A program made the position numbers and the translations under genes. This document shows, piece after piece, positions 41,486 to 50,370 of a stretch of DNA of 64,000 nucleotides. The notes beneath the pieces are model-generated. The model was not told the origin of the DNA, searched no databases, and saw nothing but the letters and a program-made list of their open reading frames with translations. Position 1 is the first letter of the stretch. Each line of letters starts with the position of its first letter. Where the stretch lies: positions 124,001 through 188,000 of the forward strand of contig OZ037840.1 of the NCBI GenBank assembly GCA_964035575.1. Reading direction: 5' to 3'. This stretch comes from Rhynchopus sp. YZ270_cl-10 (taxonomy: Eukaryota; Euglenozoa; Diplonemea; Diplonemida; Diplonemidae).

Positions 41486-42982
41486 TGCAACAACCCCAGC
41501 TGTCTGTGTCAAGAATGCGACAGCCGCTTGGTCGACCTTTTCCCTTTCTTCAAGTGTAAAAACTGTGGGTGCAGTGTGGTGACAAAGTGTACTACCAAGT
41601 TGTGACCCTTTTATAGTCCCTTTTGTAAACCACATTGTTTTGTTCTTCCTTTTTGCTTTCAACCTTTTTTATTCATTTACTTTTTTGTTGTTTGGGAGAC
41701 ACGCCCCACGTGTCGGTTCTGTGGAAAGACCAGCACGGAACCACCTGTGTGCTGCCCCTTTTCATGTCTATCCATGAAAACTGAATCACGAGTGATACCG
41801 GGAAAAAAAGTTTGTAAATTGCGGAAGACGCAAAACAAACTCGCGAACGAAAAAAGAGTTTTTTCTGCGTAGCGGTGGTAATGGGGAGAATAAAACATTA
41901 CGAAAAAACCTCCACTCTCATTTCGCAAGCTTCATTTCCGTTTTGGTTTTCTCCTCACAAAAAAAAAAATATCGTCCCCTGGACCCCAGGTGCCCAAAAA
42001 TGCAATTCAGTCTGGTTTGGACACTTTTGAGCATGTGAAATGTGAACAGGTAGGCACGGCTTGAGACGCTGTTCTCAGCAAGAACGGGGCGGAAGCAAAG
42101 GAACGGAAGTGCGCATGTGTCTGGTATTGAGTCCATCCTCATGGTGTTCCGCTCGCGAGGAGAGAGACATGGATCATTTAGGTGAAGACGACACGGAAGG
42201 CGTCTGCAACTTCTGCACGATGAAAACGGAAATGCACCTGACCTTGTCGACCTATCCACGCCTAGTCAAGGGAGTGTAGATACATGGGTTGGGGATGGGG
42301 TTGGGAGTGAGAAGTTCTCAGAACGCAGCTTCTATTAGTTCAGGTGGAAAAATAGTATAGCCCGTACAGGATTTTTGTGCACTTTACGGGATACTTTCTT
42401 TTTGTAAACTCATTCACATATTTTGGAAAAAATACAACACCGTCGTTTGTTAGCTATTTCATCGAACTATGATTCATCAGTTGGCAGATGTACAGACGTG
42501 CAGCAAATGTTGGTGGGTTGCCCCATTTGCTCTACGTCTGTAGTTCTGTTTCTGAAAATAATTGTTGTGAGTGAGTACCAGCAGGAATGCTGACACAACA
42601 CTTCACATGCCATGCTTCGTTTCAAGCTGTATCGCCCATTGCTTTCGTGAAGAACGCGTCTTGTACGTGCTGCCTGGACAATGGGATGGGTTGCAGGAGG
42701 CGACTGCTGTGGTTCAATCGGATAGCGGTTGCAGCCAAAAGCATGCTACTGTCAATGGGAGCCTCCTCTGGCACCGAGGGGGTGTGGCTGTGGTACCTCG
42801 GCAGGCGGGGTAAATTGCAATACCCTCGCTTTGGCCTGCACTGTCACGTTCACAGGGTATATTGGTCATGTCATAGCCAGCTCCATCGACGAGGCTCTGC
42901 TCTGCGCGGGCAGCCTTCGTATCGCACCGGCGTCTGCAAAGGGAGACGTACAGGACGAAGTCGTAGAAGTCCTTGAGCATGG
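41486..42982. repeat. Duplicated intergenic block, copy 2
   Basis: Corresponds to 38416-39706 with an extra unique stretch at about 41640-41980. The catalytic-gene 3' relic lies at about 42575-42632. The unique stretch includes a segment (about 41694-41745, CAGCACGGAACCACC) resembling 30610-30655. Confidence 0.75.
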
Positions 42983-44767
42983 CTACATGTCTTCCAAAGA
43001 AGAATTATCAACAAAGATTGAATCCTTCTTGCGTTGTCTCCTGCAGGTCACAGGCAAGTACAGAACATCACAGCCCCCAGAAGACGCAACCACGTTCACA
43101 GGTGTGTGTGCTGGTCCCTTCCTCTCAGCTGCCGCAACATCTTCTGCAGAGCACTCTCCCCTCAAGAAGCTGCGCACTGCCAAGTTGTAGTCCTCCCAGT
43201 CCTTCTTCCCGCCAACCACGTACATCCACTCCTCCACTGGTGATGTGGTCGTGGCGCCTTTTGGAACAACCAACTCAGCAACAACCTCCGCATCACAGCC
43301 GGCAGCAAGCTCGATCTTGCAGGGGATCAGACGCAGTTCATGTTCGCATTCTCCTTCGCTGAAGCAGAGGCGGTTGCACAGCACACTGCACCCCAACACA
43401 CGGCCAGCACGTTCCAGCACGTTCACGTCACGAGCAAGTGTGCCCATCATGCTGAAGCGGCGCATCACTTCACACCCCATGTCACCACGCAGCACCTTCC
43501 CAGTCGCAACTCCCATGTTCACATGTGGTGCAATGTCATCATCATCACGTAGCAGCAATGTGGCAGCGTGCAGTGCTGAGGTTGCGTGTGACGCACATGT
43601 TTTCGACGTGTTGAACGAGCAGTGGATCCTGTCCCCAACAAAGACGTCCACCATCCCACGAAACACTTCTGTTGCCTGCAACGTCTTCAGAAGAAGAGTT
43701 GTGAACAGGTCGGAGAAGCGTGCACTGTCCTCCTCCAAGCGGTGCAACGTGTCTTTGATGTTCAGTGTCAGCAGTGTTGCCTTTGTTGAGGACAGACCCA
43801 GTGGCTGTGCACGCATTGCTGTCACCGGCAATGCAGTGCCCCGTGAGCTTGTATCATGTGACACTGTTGACTGATACGAAGTCACAGACTCCTTCCTCAC
43901 CTCCTTCGCAACCTCCTTGTCAAACGGCAGACACGTCTGCGGGAGGTATGCCTTGTACTTCCGCAGGTTCTCCTCTATACTCTGCAGTGCGTCCCTCATC
44001 CCCTCAGGCAGCGCAGCCTCGTGAACCTTCAGCATCTCCGCAACCCCCTCCACGTCGTACCCCGCAAGCAGCGACGCAATCTCCTGCACAGTGCTGATCG
44101 TCCGCTCCATTGTTGCCTGCTCCTTCAGGATGTCACGTGCAAACCCTCTCGTTGCGATGAAGTCAGCAACGAACACCAGCACTGCACCCAAAGTGCGCGA
44201 CACAGTGGTTGTGGCACACGGGAGCGTATCACAGTTGGTCCTATCGTATGCAGCCGCCCTCCTCCCGAACTCACCATCCTGCGGCACAAGACCAGGTAGG
44301 TCGAAGATGCCAAACCTGAAGGACTGCTCCGTGGACATGAGAGCCAACCACACAAGCACAACACACACCAACCCAGCAGTGTAACGTGTGGGCACCTGCA
44401 TCACGAGCAACATGTCCACAACGAGCACGAGCGGTGCCCAATACATGGTACCATTGCAGCGAGCAAGCAGATCGGCACAAAATATAAACAACGCAAACAT
44501 GTAACAAACACCAACCACGACAGGTGTCGTCAACTTCTTCTTGCACAAGATGTGCACCACCGTGAGCAGTGACGTGACTCCCGCTGATATCGTGGTCCAC
44601 CTGCGCAGCCCACCGTGCTTAAACCCAATAAACGAGAACAACACGTTAAATACAAGCCACGCACAGTTGATCGCAAGGAACAACCCACGTTTCCTCCTCT
44701 CCTTCCTGTCAAGTGTGCCATCCAGCGTCAGTGCACCCTCAATGCAACGTGGCCACTGCAGCTTCAT
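42983..44767 (-). CDS. Receptor-like pseudo-cyclase, array member 9
   Basis: 594 residues from MKLQWPRCIEGALTLDGTLD. The first helix region (CAWLVFNVLFSFIGFKHGG) is distinct; the Cys pair is CDTLPC and the loop before it matches members 6 and 8. The linker is the longest of this subgroup (VSHDTSSRGTALPVTAMRA). In the cyclase-like domain the first metal position is Asn and the substrate Lys is absent; it is the only member with ATEVFRGM instead of ATEVRRGM. The tail is VTCRRQRKKDSIFVDNS. It is the last non-catalytic member; the three catalytic genes follow upstream on the same strand. Confidence 0.87.
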   Translation of the reverse strand: MKLQWPRCIEGALTLDGTLDRKERRKRGLFLAINCAWLVFNVLFSFIGFKHGGLRRWTTISAGVTSLLTVVHILCKKKLTTPVVVGVCYMFALFIFCADLLARCNGTMYWAPLVLVVDMLLVMQVPTRYTAGLVCVVLVWLALMSTEQSFRFGIFDLPGLVPQDGEFGRRAAAYDRTNCDTLPCATTTVSRTLGAVLVFVADFIATRGFARDILKEQATMERTISTVQEIASLLAGYDVEGVAEMLKVHEAALPEGMRDALQSIEENLRKYKAYLPQTCLPFDKEVAKEVRKESVTSYQSTVSHDTSSRGTALPVTAMRAQPLGLSSTKATLLTLNIKDTLHRLEEDSARFSDLFTTLLLKTLQATEVFRGMVDVFVGDRIHCSFNTSKTCASHATSALHAATLLLRDDDDIAPHVNMGVATGKVLRGDMGCEVMRRFSMMGTLARDVNVLERAGRVLGCSVLCNRLCFSEGECEHELRLIPCKIELAAGCDAEVVAELVVPKGATTTSPVEEWMYVVGGKKDWEDYNLAVRSFLRGECSAEDVAAAERKGPAHTPVNVVASSGGCDVLYLPVTCRRQRKKDSIFVDNSSLEDM

Positions 44768-45589
44768 TGCAACAACCCCAACTGTCTGTGTCAAGAATGC
44801 GACACCCGCTTGGTCGACCTTTTCCCTTTCTTCAAGTGTAGAAACTGTGGTGCAGTGTGGTGACAAAGTGTACTGCCAAGTTCTGACCCAAAAAAAATAG
44901 GGGCACGGACATTCTGGTACCATTTAGGTGAAGACGACACGGAAGGCGTCTGCAACTTCTGCACGATGAAAACGGAAATGCACCTGACCTTGTCGACCTA
45001 TCCACGCCTAGTCAAGGGAGTGTAGATACATGGGTTGGGGATGGGGTTCGGAGTGAGAAGTTCTCAGAACGCAGCATTTATTGGTTAGGTGGAAAAATAG
45101 TATAGCCTGTAATGGATTTTTGGGCATTTTACGGAATACTTTCTTTTTGTAAACTCACTCACATATTTTGGAAAAAATACAACACCGTCGTTTGTTAGCA
45201 ATTTCATCGAACTATGATTCATCAGTTGGCAGATGTACAGACGTGCAGCAAACGTTGGTGGGTTGCCCGATCTGCTCTACGTCTGTAGTTATGTTTTTGA
45301 AAACAATTTTTATTTTTGACTCCGTGGTTAACCTCGTATGTGGTTGCGCGGAGTTCGCAGTCGGCCCAGGGAGCCATCGTAACAAGGCTTGACGGCCACA
45401 GACAAACATGACAACGCTAACCACGACTGCACGGCAGAGCGGGGTGCCTTACGGTTCACTAGGGGGGGATCCACATAGATAAAGAAAACAAAAATAACGA
45501 AAGCAAGGAAGAAAACCAGTATATAAAAAAAAAAAAAAGGAAAAAATAATATTGTGAGTGAGTACCAGCAGGAATGCTGACACAACACT
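44768..45589. repeat. Duplicated intergenic block, copy 3, with unique insert
   Basis: Positions 44925-45299 match the second part of the blocks at 38416 and 41486. Then 45300-45540 is unique to this copy and AT-rich with poly-A, and 45545-45589 is the 3' flank shared by the three catalytic genes. Confidence 0.7.
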
Positions 45590-47746
45590 TCACATGTCAT
45601 GCTTCGTTTCAAACAAGCCGTACTCTCGTTGCGGCAGGACCTGGTACAACCCATCACGTCCTTTGCCCTCAGCCTTCAGCGAAGACTTCAGCGCAGCAGG
45701 AAGCACAGTCCCCAACGGAGGTTCGTACAAACACTGCTTGCCCTCCCGTGCCGTGTCGCACAGCGCCCAGCTTCGGTACACAGTCTGTCCCATCACAGTC
45801 ACAAAGCGTTGCTTACGAGCACCAACATCTCCGAGCCGCACTGCACCCGTCACAAGCCCTGCACCAGACAGCACTGCAGTTCTCAAAAGGCGTTGTGCAA
45901 ACCGCACTGCGTTCTCCATGTGTGCAGGTGCTGGGCGGGTCAGGTTCCACCCAACACACACACGGCTCCCGAGCAGCGTCACCAAGGTCCCACCGTTCTG
46001 GTCCAGTACGACTGTGAGTGTGGAGAGGCCCACACTCAGGTTGCGGAGTGACGTATGATCGCAGTCCTCGTCTCCAGCAAGATGCACAGTGCCCACAGTT
46101 GCGTCAAAGGGAATAGACCAAGCATCCCCGAAACCAGACGGGGCTTCATCGCACACTGGGCTTGATTTCAAACTGAGGGAAGAGTCGTGCTTATGAAGGG
46201 ACGTCCCCTGCTTCAGTGCGACAGGTTCTTTGAGGGGAGTCTGCCTTCGTCCCGCAAGTGACAAAGGCCACACGCAGCAAATGAACGTTAGCCCTGACAC
46301 ACCCTTCAAGTCCAGTGCCTCCGCATCCCCAACAACAGCAGAGCAAGACATGCACTCGGCTGTGTACAGGTTAGAAGGCACAGCCACAGCACCAGGCTTG
46401 CATGCGCTCTCAAGGCGGGCAGCAACGTTCACCGTGTGGCCAAAGTAGTCTGTCCGTCCCGTCAGTGCGTTCTCTTCCACAGTCACAGGGCCGCTGTTCA
46501 CACCAATGCGCACAGTCAGTCCACCCCAAAGTGGTCCCTGTTCAGCACAGATGGATACATCTTCGAGGAGTGAGGCAGGCCATGAAGCACCACGCAGGAG
46601 TTCGTGCACACTCAGGCCAAAGTTCACTCCGTCCTGTGTTGACGTGAAGGCAACCATGAAGGCGTCGCCGATTGTCTTCACTTCGTACCCTCCGAACATC
46701 CCCATCACCTCACGCATCACAGTGTTGTGTATCTTCAGTCCAGCACGCATCCCATCAGGTGCGTGCTCCCAGATAGATGTTGACGAACGTATGTCTGTGA
46801 ACGCAAGGGTTGCTGTCTCGCTCGTTAGTCCCGGTGCCTCCACACACAACCGTTGCAGTACACTCCGCTGGTCCCTGTCACCGTCCTCCTCCATCTCCAT
46901 CTCCTCAAACAGCGCAGCAGGAAGGTAGGGCTTGTACTTCCGCAGGTTCTCCTCCATTGTCTGCAGCGTCTCGTACATCTCCTCAGGCAGCTCTGAGCCG
47001 CGTGCCGCAAGCATCCGTGCCACACCTTCCACGTCGTACTTCGCAAGCAGCGACGCAATCTCCTGCACAGTGCTGATCGTCCGCTCCATTGTTGCCTGCT
47101 CCTTCACAATCGCCCTTGCAAACCCTCTCGTTGCGATGAAGTCAGCAACGAACACCAGCACTGCACCCACGGTCATGGTCGCAGCAGGTTTGGCACACGG
47201 GAGCTTCTCACAATTGCTCCTCTCCTCGAGGTGAGTCCTCCTCCCGAACTCACCATCCTGCGGCACAAGACCAGGTAGGTCGAAGATGCCAAACCTGAAG
47301 GAATCTTCCGCAGCCATGAGAGCCAACCACACAAGCACAACACACACCAACCCAGCAGTGTAACGTGTGGGCACCTGCATTACGAGCAACATGTCTAAAA
47401 CGAGCACGAGTGGTGCCCAGTATGTATCACCGTTGCAGCGAGCAATCAGATCAGCACAAAATACTATCAACGCAACGACATAACAAACACCAACCACGAA
47501 AGGTGTCGTCAACTTCTTCTTGCACAAGATGTACACCACCGTGAGCAGTGACGTGACCACCCCTGTTATCGCGAACCAGCGACGCAGCCCATCGTAGTGA
47601 TACAGAGTAGACAGGATCACCAACATGAATACAAGCGATGTAAAGTTGATCGCAAAGAACATCTCCCGCTTCCTCCTATCCTTCCTGTCAAGTGTGCCAT
47701 CCAGCGTCAGTGCATCCTCAACACAACGTGGCCACTGCAGCTTCAT
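45590..47746 (-). CDS. Receptor-like adenylyl cyclase, catalytic, array member 10
   Basis: 718 residues from MKLQWPRCVEDALTLDG. Six helices (about 31-205) with the Cys pair CEKLPC, then helix TISTVQEIASLLAKYDVEG and YKPYLPAALFEE. The class III catalytic domain (about 308-480) has both metal Asp residues (D318 in FTDIRSST, D361 in TIGDAF), the Lys/Asp pair expected for ATP (K357, D433) and the transition-state Asn/Arg (N440, R444 in TVNVAARLES). A second, degenerate cyclase-like domain follows (about 548-718; TLLGSRVCVGWN, GLVTGAVRLGDVG). It differs from members 11-12 in the inter-domain linker (SPVCDEAPSGFGDAWSIPF). The predicted product makes cAMP at a membrane. Activity needs a dimer, from two copies or with another member. 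Confidence 0.92.
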   Translation of the reverse strand: MKLQWPRCVEDALTLDGTLDRKDRRKREMFFAINFTSLVFMLVILSTLYHYDGLRRWFAITGVVTSLLTVVYILCKKKLTTPFVVGVCYVVALIVFCADLIARCNGDTYWAPLVLVLDMLLVMQVPTRYTAGLVCVVLVWLALMAAEDSFRFGIFDLPGLVPQDGEFGRRTHLEERSNCEKLPCAKPAATMTVGAVLVFVADFIATRGFARAIVKEQATMERTISTVQEIASLLAKYDVEGVARMLAARGSELPEEMYETLQTMEENLRKYKPYLPAALFEEMEMEEDGDRDQRSVLQRLCVEAPGLTSETATLAFTDIRSSTSIWEHAPDGMRAGLKIHNTVMREVMGMFGGYEVKTIGDAFMVAFTSTQDGVNFGLSVHELLRGASWPASLLEDVSICAEQGPLWGGLTVRIGVNSGPVTVEENALTGRTDYFGHTVNVAARLESACKPGAVAVPSNLYTAECMSCSAVVGDAEALDLKGVSGLTFICCVWPLSLAGRRQTPLKEPVALKQGTSLHKHDSSLSLKSSPVCDEAPSGFGDAWSIPFDATVGTVHLAGDEDCDHTSLRNLSVGLSTLTVVLDQNGGTLVTLLGSRVCVGWNLTRPAPAHMENAVRFAQRLLRTAVLSGAGLVTGAVRLGDVGARKQRFVTVMGQTVYRSWALCDTAREGKQCLYEPPLGTVLPAALKSSLKAEGKGRDGLYQVLPQREYGLFETKHDM

Positions 47747-48004
47747 TGCAACAACCCCAGCTGTCTGTGTCAAGAATGTGAAAGCCGCTTGCCGCTTCTT
47801 CCGTCTAGTGTAGAAACTGTGTGAAAACTGTGGATGCGGTGTGGTGACAAAGTGTACTACCAAGTTCTGACCCAAAAAAAATAGGGGCAAGGACATTCTG
47901 GTACCCCCAAGTGTGACTTTTGGAAAAGTGTATGGGAGGGAGGGGTTCGGTTTTTGAAAATAATTGTTGTGAGTGAGTACCAGCAGGAATGCTGACACAA
48001 CACT

Positions 48005-50167
48005 TCACATGTCATGCTTCGTTTCAAACAAGCCGTACTCTCGTTGCGGCAGGACCTGGTACAACCCATCACGTCCTTTGCCCTCAGCCTTCAGCGAAGA
48101 CTTCAGCGCAGCAGGAAGCACAGTCCCCAACGGAGGTTCGTACAAACACTGCTTGCCCTCCCGTGCCGTGTCGCACAGCGCCCAGCTTCGGTACACAGTC
48201 TGTCCCATCACAGTCACAAAGCGTTGCTTACGAGCACCAACATCTCCGAGCCGCACTGCACCCGTCACAAGCCCTGCACCAGACAGCACTGCAGTTCCCA
48301 AAAGGCGTTGTGCAAACCGCACTGCGTTCTCCATGTGTGCAGGTGCTGGGCGGGTCAGGTTCCACCCAACACACACACGGCTCCCGAGCAGCGTCACCAA
48401 GGTCCCACCGTTCTGGTCCAGTACGACTGTGAGTGTGGAGAGGCCCACACTCAGGTTGCGGAGTGACGTATGATCGCAGTCCTCGTCTCCAGCAAGATGC
48501 ACAGTGCCCACAGTTGCGTCGATGGGAAGTATCGGGGCGTTGCCGTGACCTGACATGGCGTTATCCGCAACGGAACTTGTGTTGGATTTCAAACTGAGGG
48601 AAGAGTCGTGCTTATGAAGGGACGTCCCCTGCTTCAGTGCGACAGGTTCTTTGAGGGGAGTCTGCCTTCGTCCCGCAAGTGACAAAGGCCACACGCAGCA
48701 AATGAACGTTAGCCCTGACACACCCTTCAAGTCCAGTGCCTCCGCATCCCCAACAACAGCAGAGCAAGACATGCACTCGGCTGTGTACAGGTTAGAAGGC
48801 ACAGCCACAGCACCAGGCTTGCATGCGCTCTCAAGGCGGGCAGCAACGTTCACCGTGTGGCCAAAGTAGTCTGTCCGTCCCGTCAGTGCGTTCTCTTCCA
48901 CAGTCACAGGGCCGCTGTTCACACCAATGCGCACAGTCAGTCCACCCCAAAGTGGTCCCTGTTCAGCACAGATGGATACATCTTCGAGGAGTGAGGCAGG
49001 CCATGAAGCACCACGCAGGAGTTCGTGCACACTCAGGCCAAAGTTCACTCCGTCCTGTGTTGACGTGAAGGCAACCATGAAGGCGTCGCCGATTGTCTTC
49101 ACTTCGTACCCTCCGAACATCCCCATCACCTCACGCATCACAGTGTTGTGTATCTTCAGTCCAGCACGCATCCCATCAGGTGCGTGCTCCCAGATAGATG
49201 TTGACGAACGTATGTCTGTGAACGCAAGGGTTGCTGTCTCGCTCGTTAGTCCCGGTGCCTCCACACACAACCGTTGCAGTACACTCCGCTGGTCCCTGTC
49301 ACCGTCCTCCTCCATCTCCATCTCCTCAAACAGCGCAGCAGGAAGGTAGGGTTTGTACTTCCGCAGGTTCTCCTCCATTGTCTGCAGCGTCTCGTACATC
49401 TCCTCAGGCAGCTCTGAGCCGCGTGCCGCAAGCATCCGTGCCACACCTTCCACGTCGTACTTCGCAAGCAGCGACGCAATCTCCTGCACAGTGCTGATCG
49501 TCCGCTCCATTGTTGCCTGCTCCTTCACAATCGCCCTTGCAAACCCTCTCGTTGCGATGAAGTCAGCAACGAACACCAGCACTGCACCCACGGTCATGGT
49601 CGCAGCAGGTTTGGCACACGGGAGCTTCTCACAATTGCTCCTCTCCTCGAGGTGAGTCCTCCTCCCGAACTCACCATCCTGCGGCACAAGACCAGGTAGG
49701 TCGAAGATGCCAAACCTGAAGGACTCCTCCACAGCCATGAGAGCCAACCACACAAGCACAACAAACACCAACCCAGCAGTGTAACGTGTGGGCACCTGCA
49801 TCACGAGCAACATGTCTAAAACGAGCACCAGTGTCGCCCAGTACATGTCACCGTTGCAGCGAGCAACCAGATCGCCAGAAAATACACACAACGCAAACAT
49901 GTAAGAAACACAAACCACGACAGGTGTCGTCAACTTCTTCTTGCACAAGATGAGCACCACCGAGAGCAGTGACGTGACTGCCGCTGTAATTGTTAACCAG
50001 CGCCGCAACCCTTCGTATTGGTAAACAGTAGACAAGATCACCAACATGAATACAAACACAGTACAGTTGATCGCAAAGAACATCTCACGCATCCTCCTCT
50101 CTTTCCTGTCAAGTGTGCCATCCAGCGTCAGTGCACCCTCAACACAACGTGGCCACTGCAGCTTCAT
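48005..50167 (-). CDS. Receptor-like adenylyl cyclase, catalytic, array member 11
   Basis: 720 residues from MKLQWPRCVEGALTLDGTLD. From the Cys pair CEKLPC through the signalling helix and catalytic domain it is almost identical to member 10, while its first three helices differ (VFVFMLVILSTVYQYEGLRR). All catalytic residues are kept: D318, K357, D361, D433, N440, R444. The inter-domain linker (NTSSVADNAMSGHGNAPILP) resembles that of member 12 instead. This patchwork points to gene conversion. Its start codon is 203 bp from the stop of member 12 and its stop is 258 bp from the start of member 10, so the three catalytic genes are closely packed. Confidence 0.92.
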   Translation of the reverse strand: MKLQWPRCVEGALTLDGTLDRKERRMREMFFAINCTVFVFMLVILSTVYQYEGLRRWLTITAAVTSLLSVVLILCKKKLTTPVVVCVSYMFALCVFSGDLVARCNGDMYWATLVLVLDMLLVMQVPTRYTAGLVFVVLVWLALMAVEESFRFGIFDLPGLVPQDGEFGRRTHLEERSNCEKLPCAKPAATMTVGAVLVFVADFIATRGFARAIVKEQATMERTISTVQEIASLLAKYDVEGVARMLAARGSELPEEMYETLQTMEENLRKYKPYLPAALFEEMEMEEDGDRDQRSVLQRLCVEAPGLTSETATLAFTDIRSSTSIWEHAPDGMRAGLKIHNTVMREVMGMFGGYEVKTIGDAFMVAFTSTQDGVNFGLSVHELLRGASWPASLLEDVSICAEQGPLWGGLTVRIGVNSGPVTVEENALTGRTDYFGHTVNVAARLESACKPGAVAVPSNLYTAECMSCSAVVGDAEALDLKGVSGLTFICCVWPLSLAGRRQTPLKEPVALKQGTSLHKHDSSLSLKSNTSSVADNAMSGHGNAPILPIDATVGTVHLAGDEDCDHTSLRNLSVGLSTLTVVLDQNGGTLVTLLGSRVCVGWNLTRPAPAHMENAVRFAQRLLGTAVLSGAGLVTGAVRLGDVGARKQRFVTVMGQTVYRSWALCDTAREGKQCLYEPPLGTVLPAALKSSLKAEGKGRDGLYQVLPQREYGLFETKHDM

Positions 50168-50370
50168 TGCAACAACCCCAGCTGTCTGTGTCAAGAATAC
50201 GACAGCCGCTTGGTCGACCTTTTCCCTCTTCAAGTGTAAAAACTGTGGGTGCAGTGTGGTGACAAAGTGTACTGCCAAGTTCTGACCTCAAAAGTGTATG
50301 GGGGGGAGGGGTTCGGTTTTTGAAAATAATTGTTGTGAGTGAGTACCAGCAGGAATGCTGACACAACACT

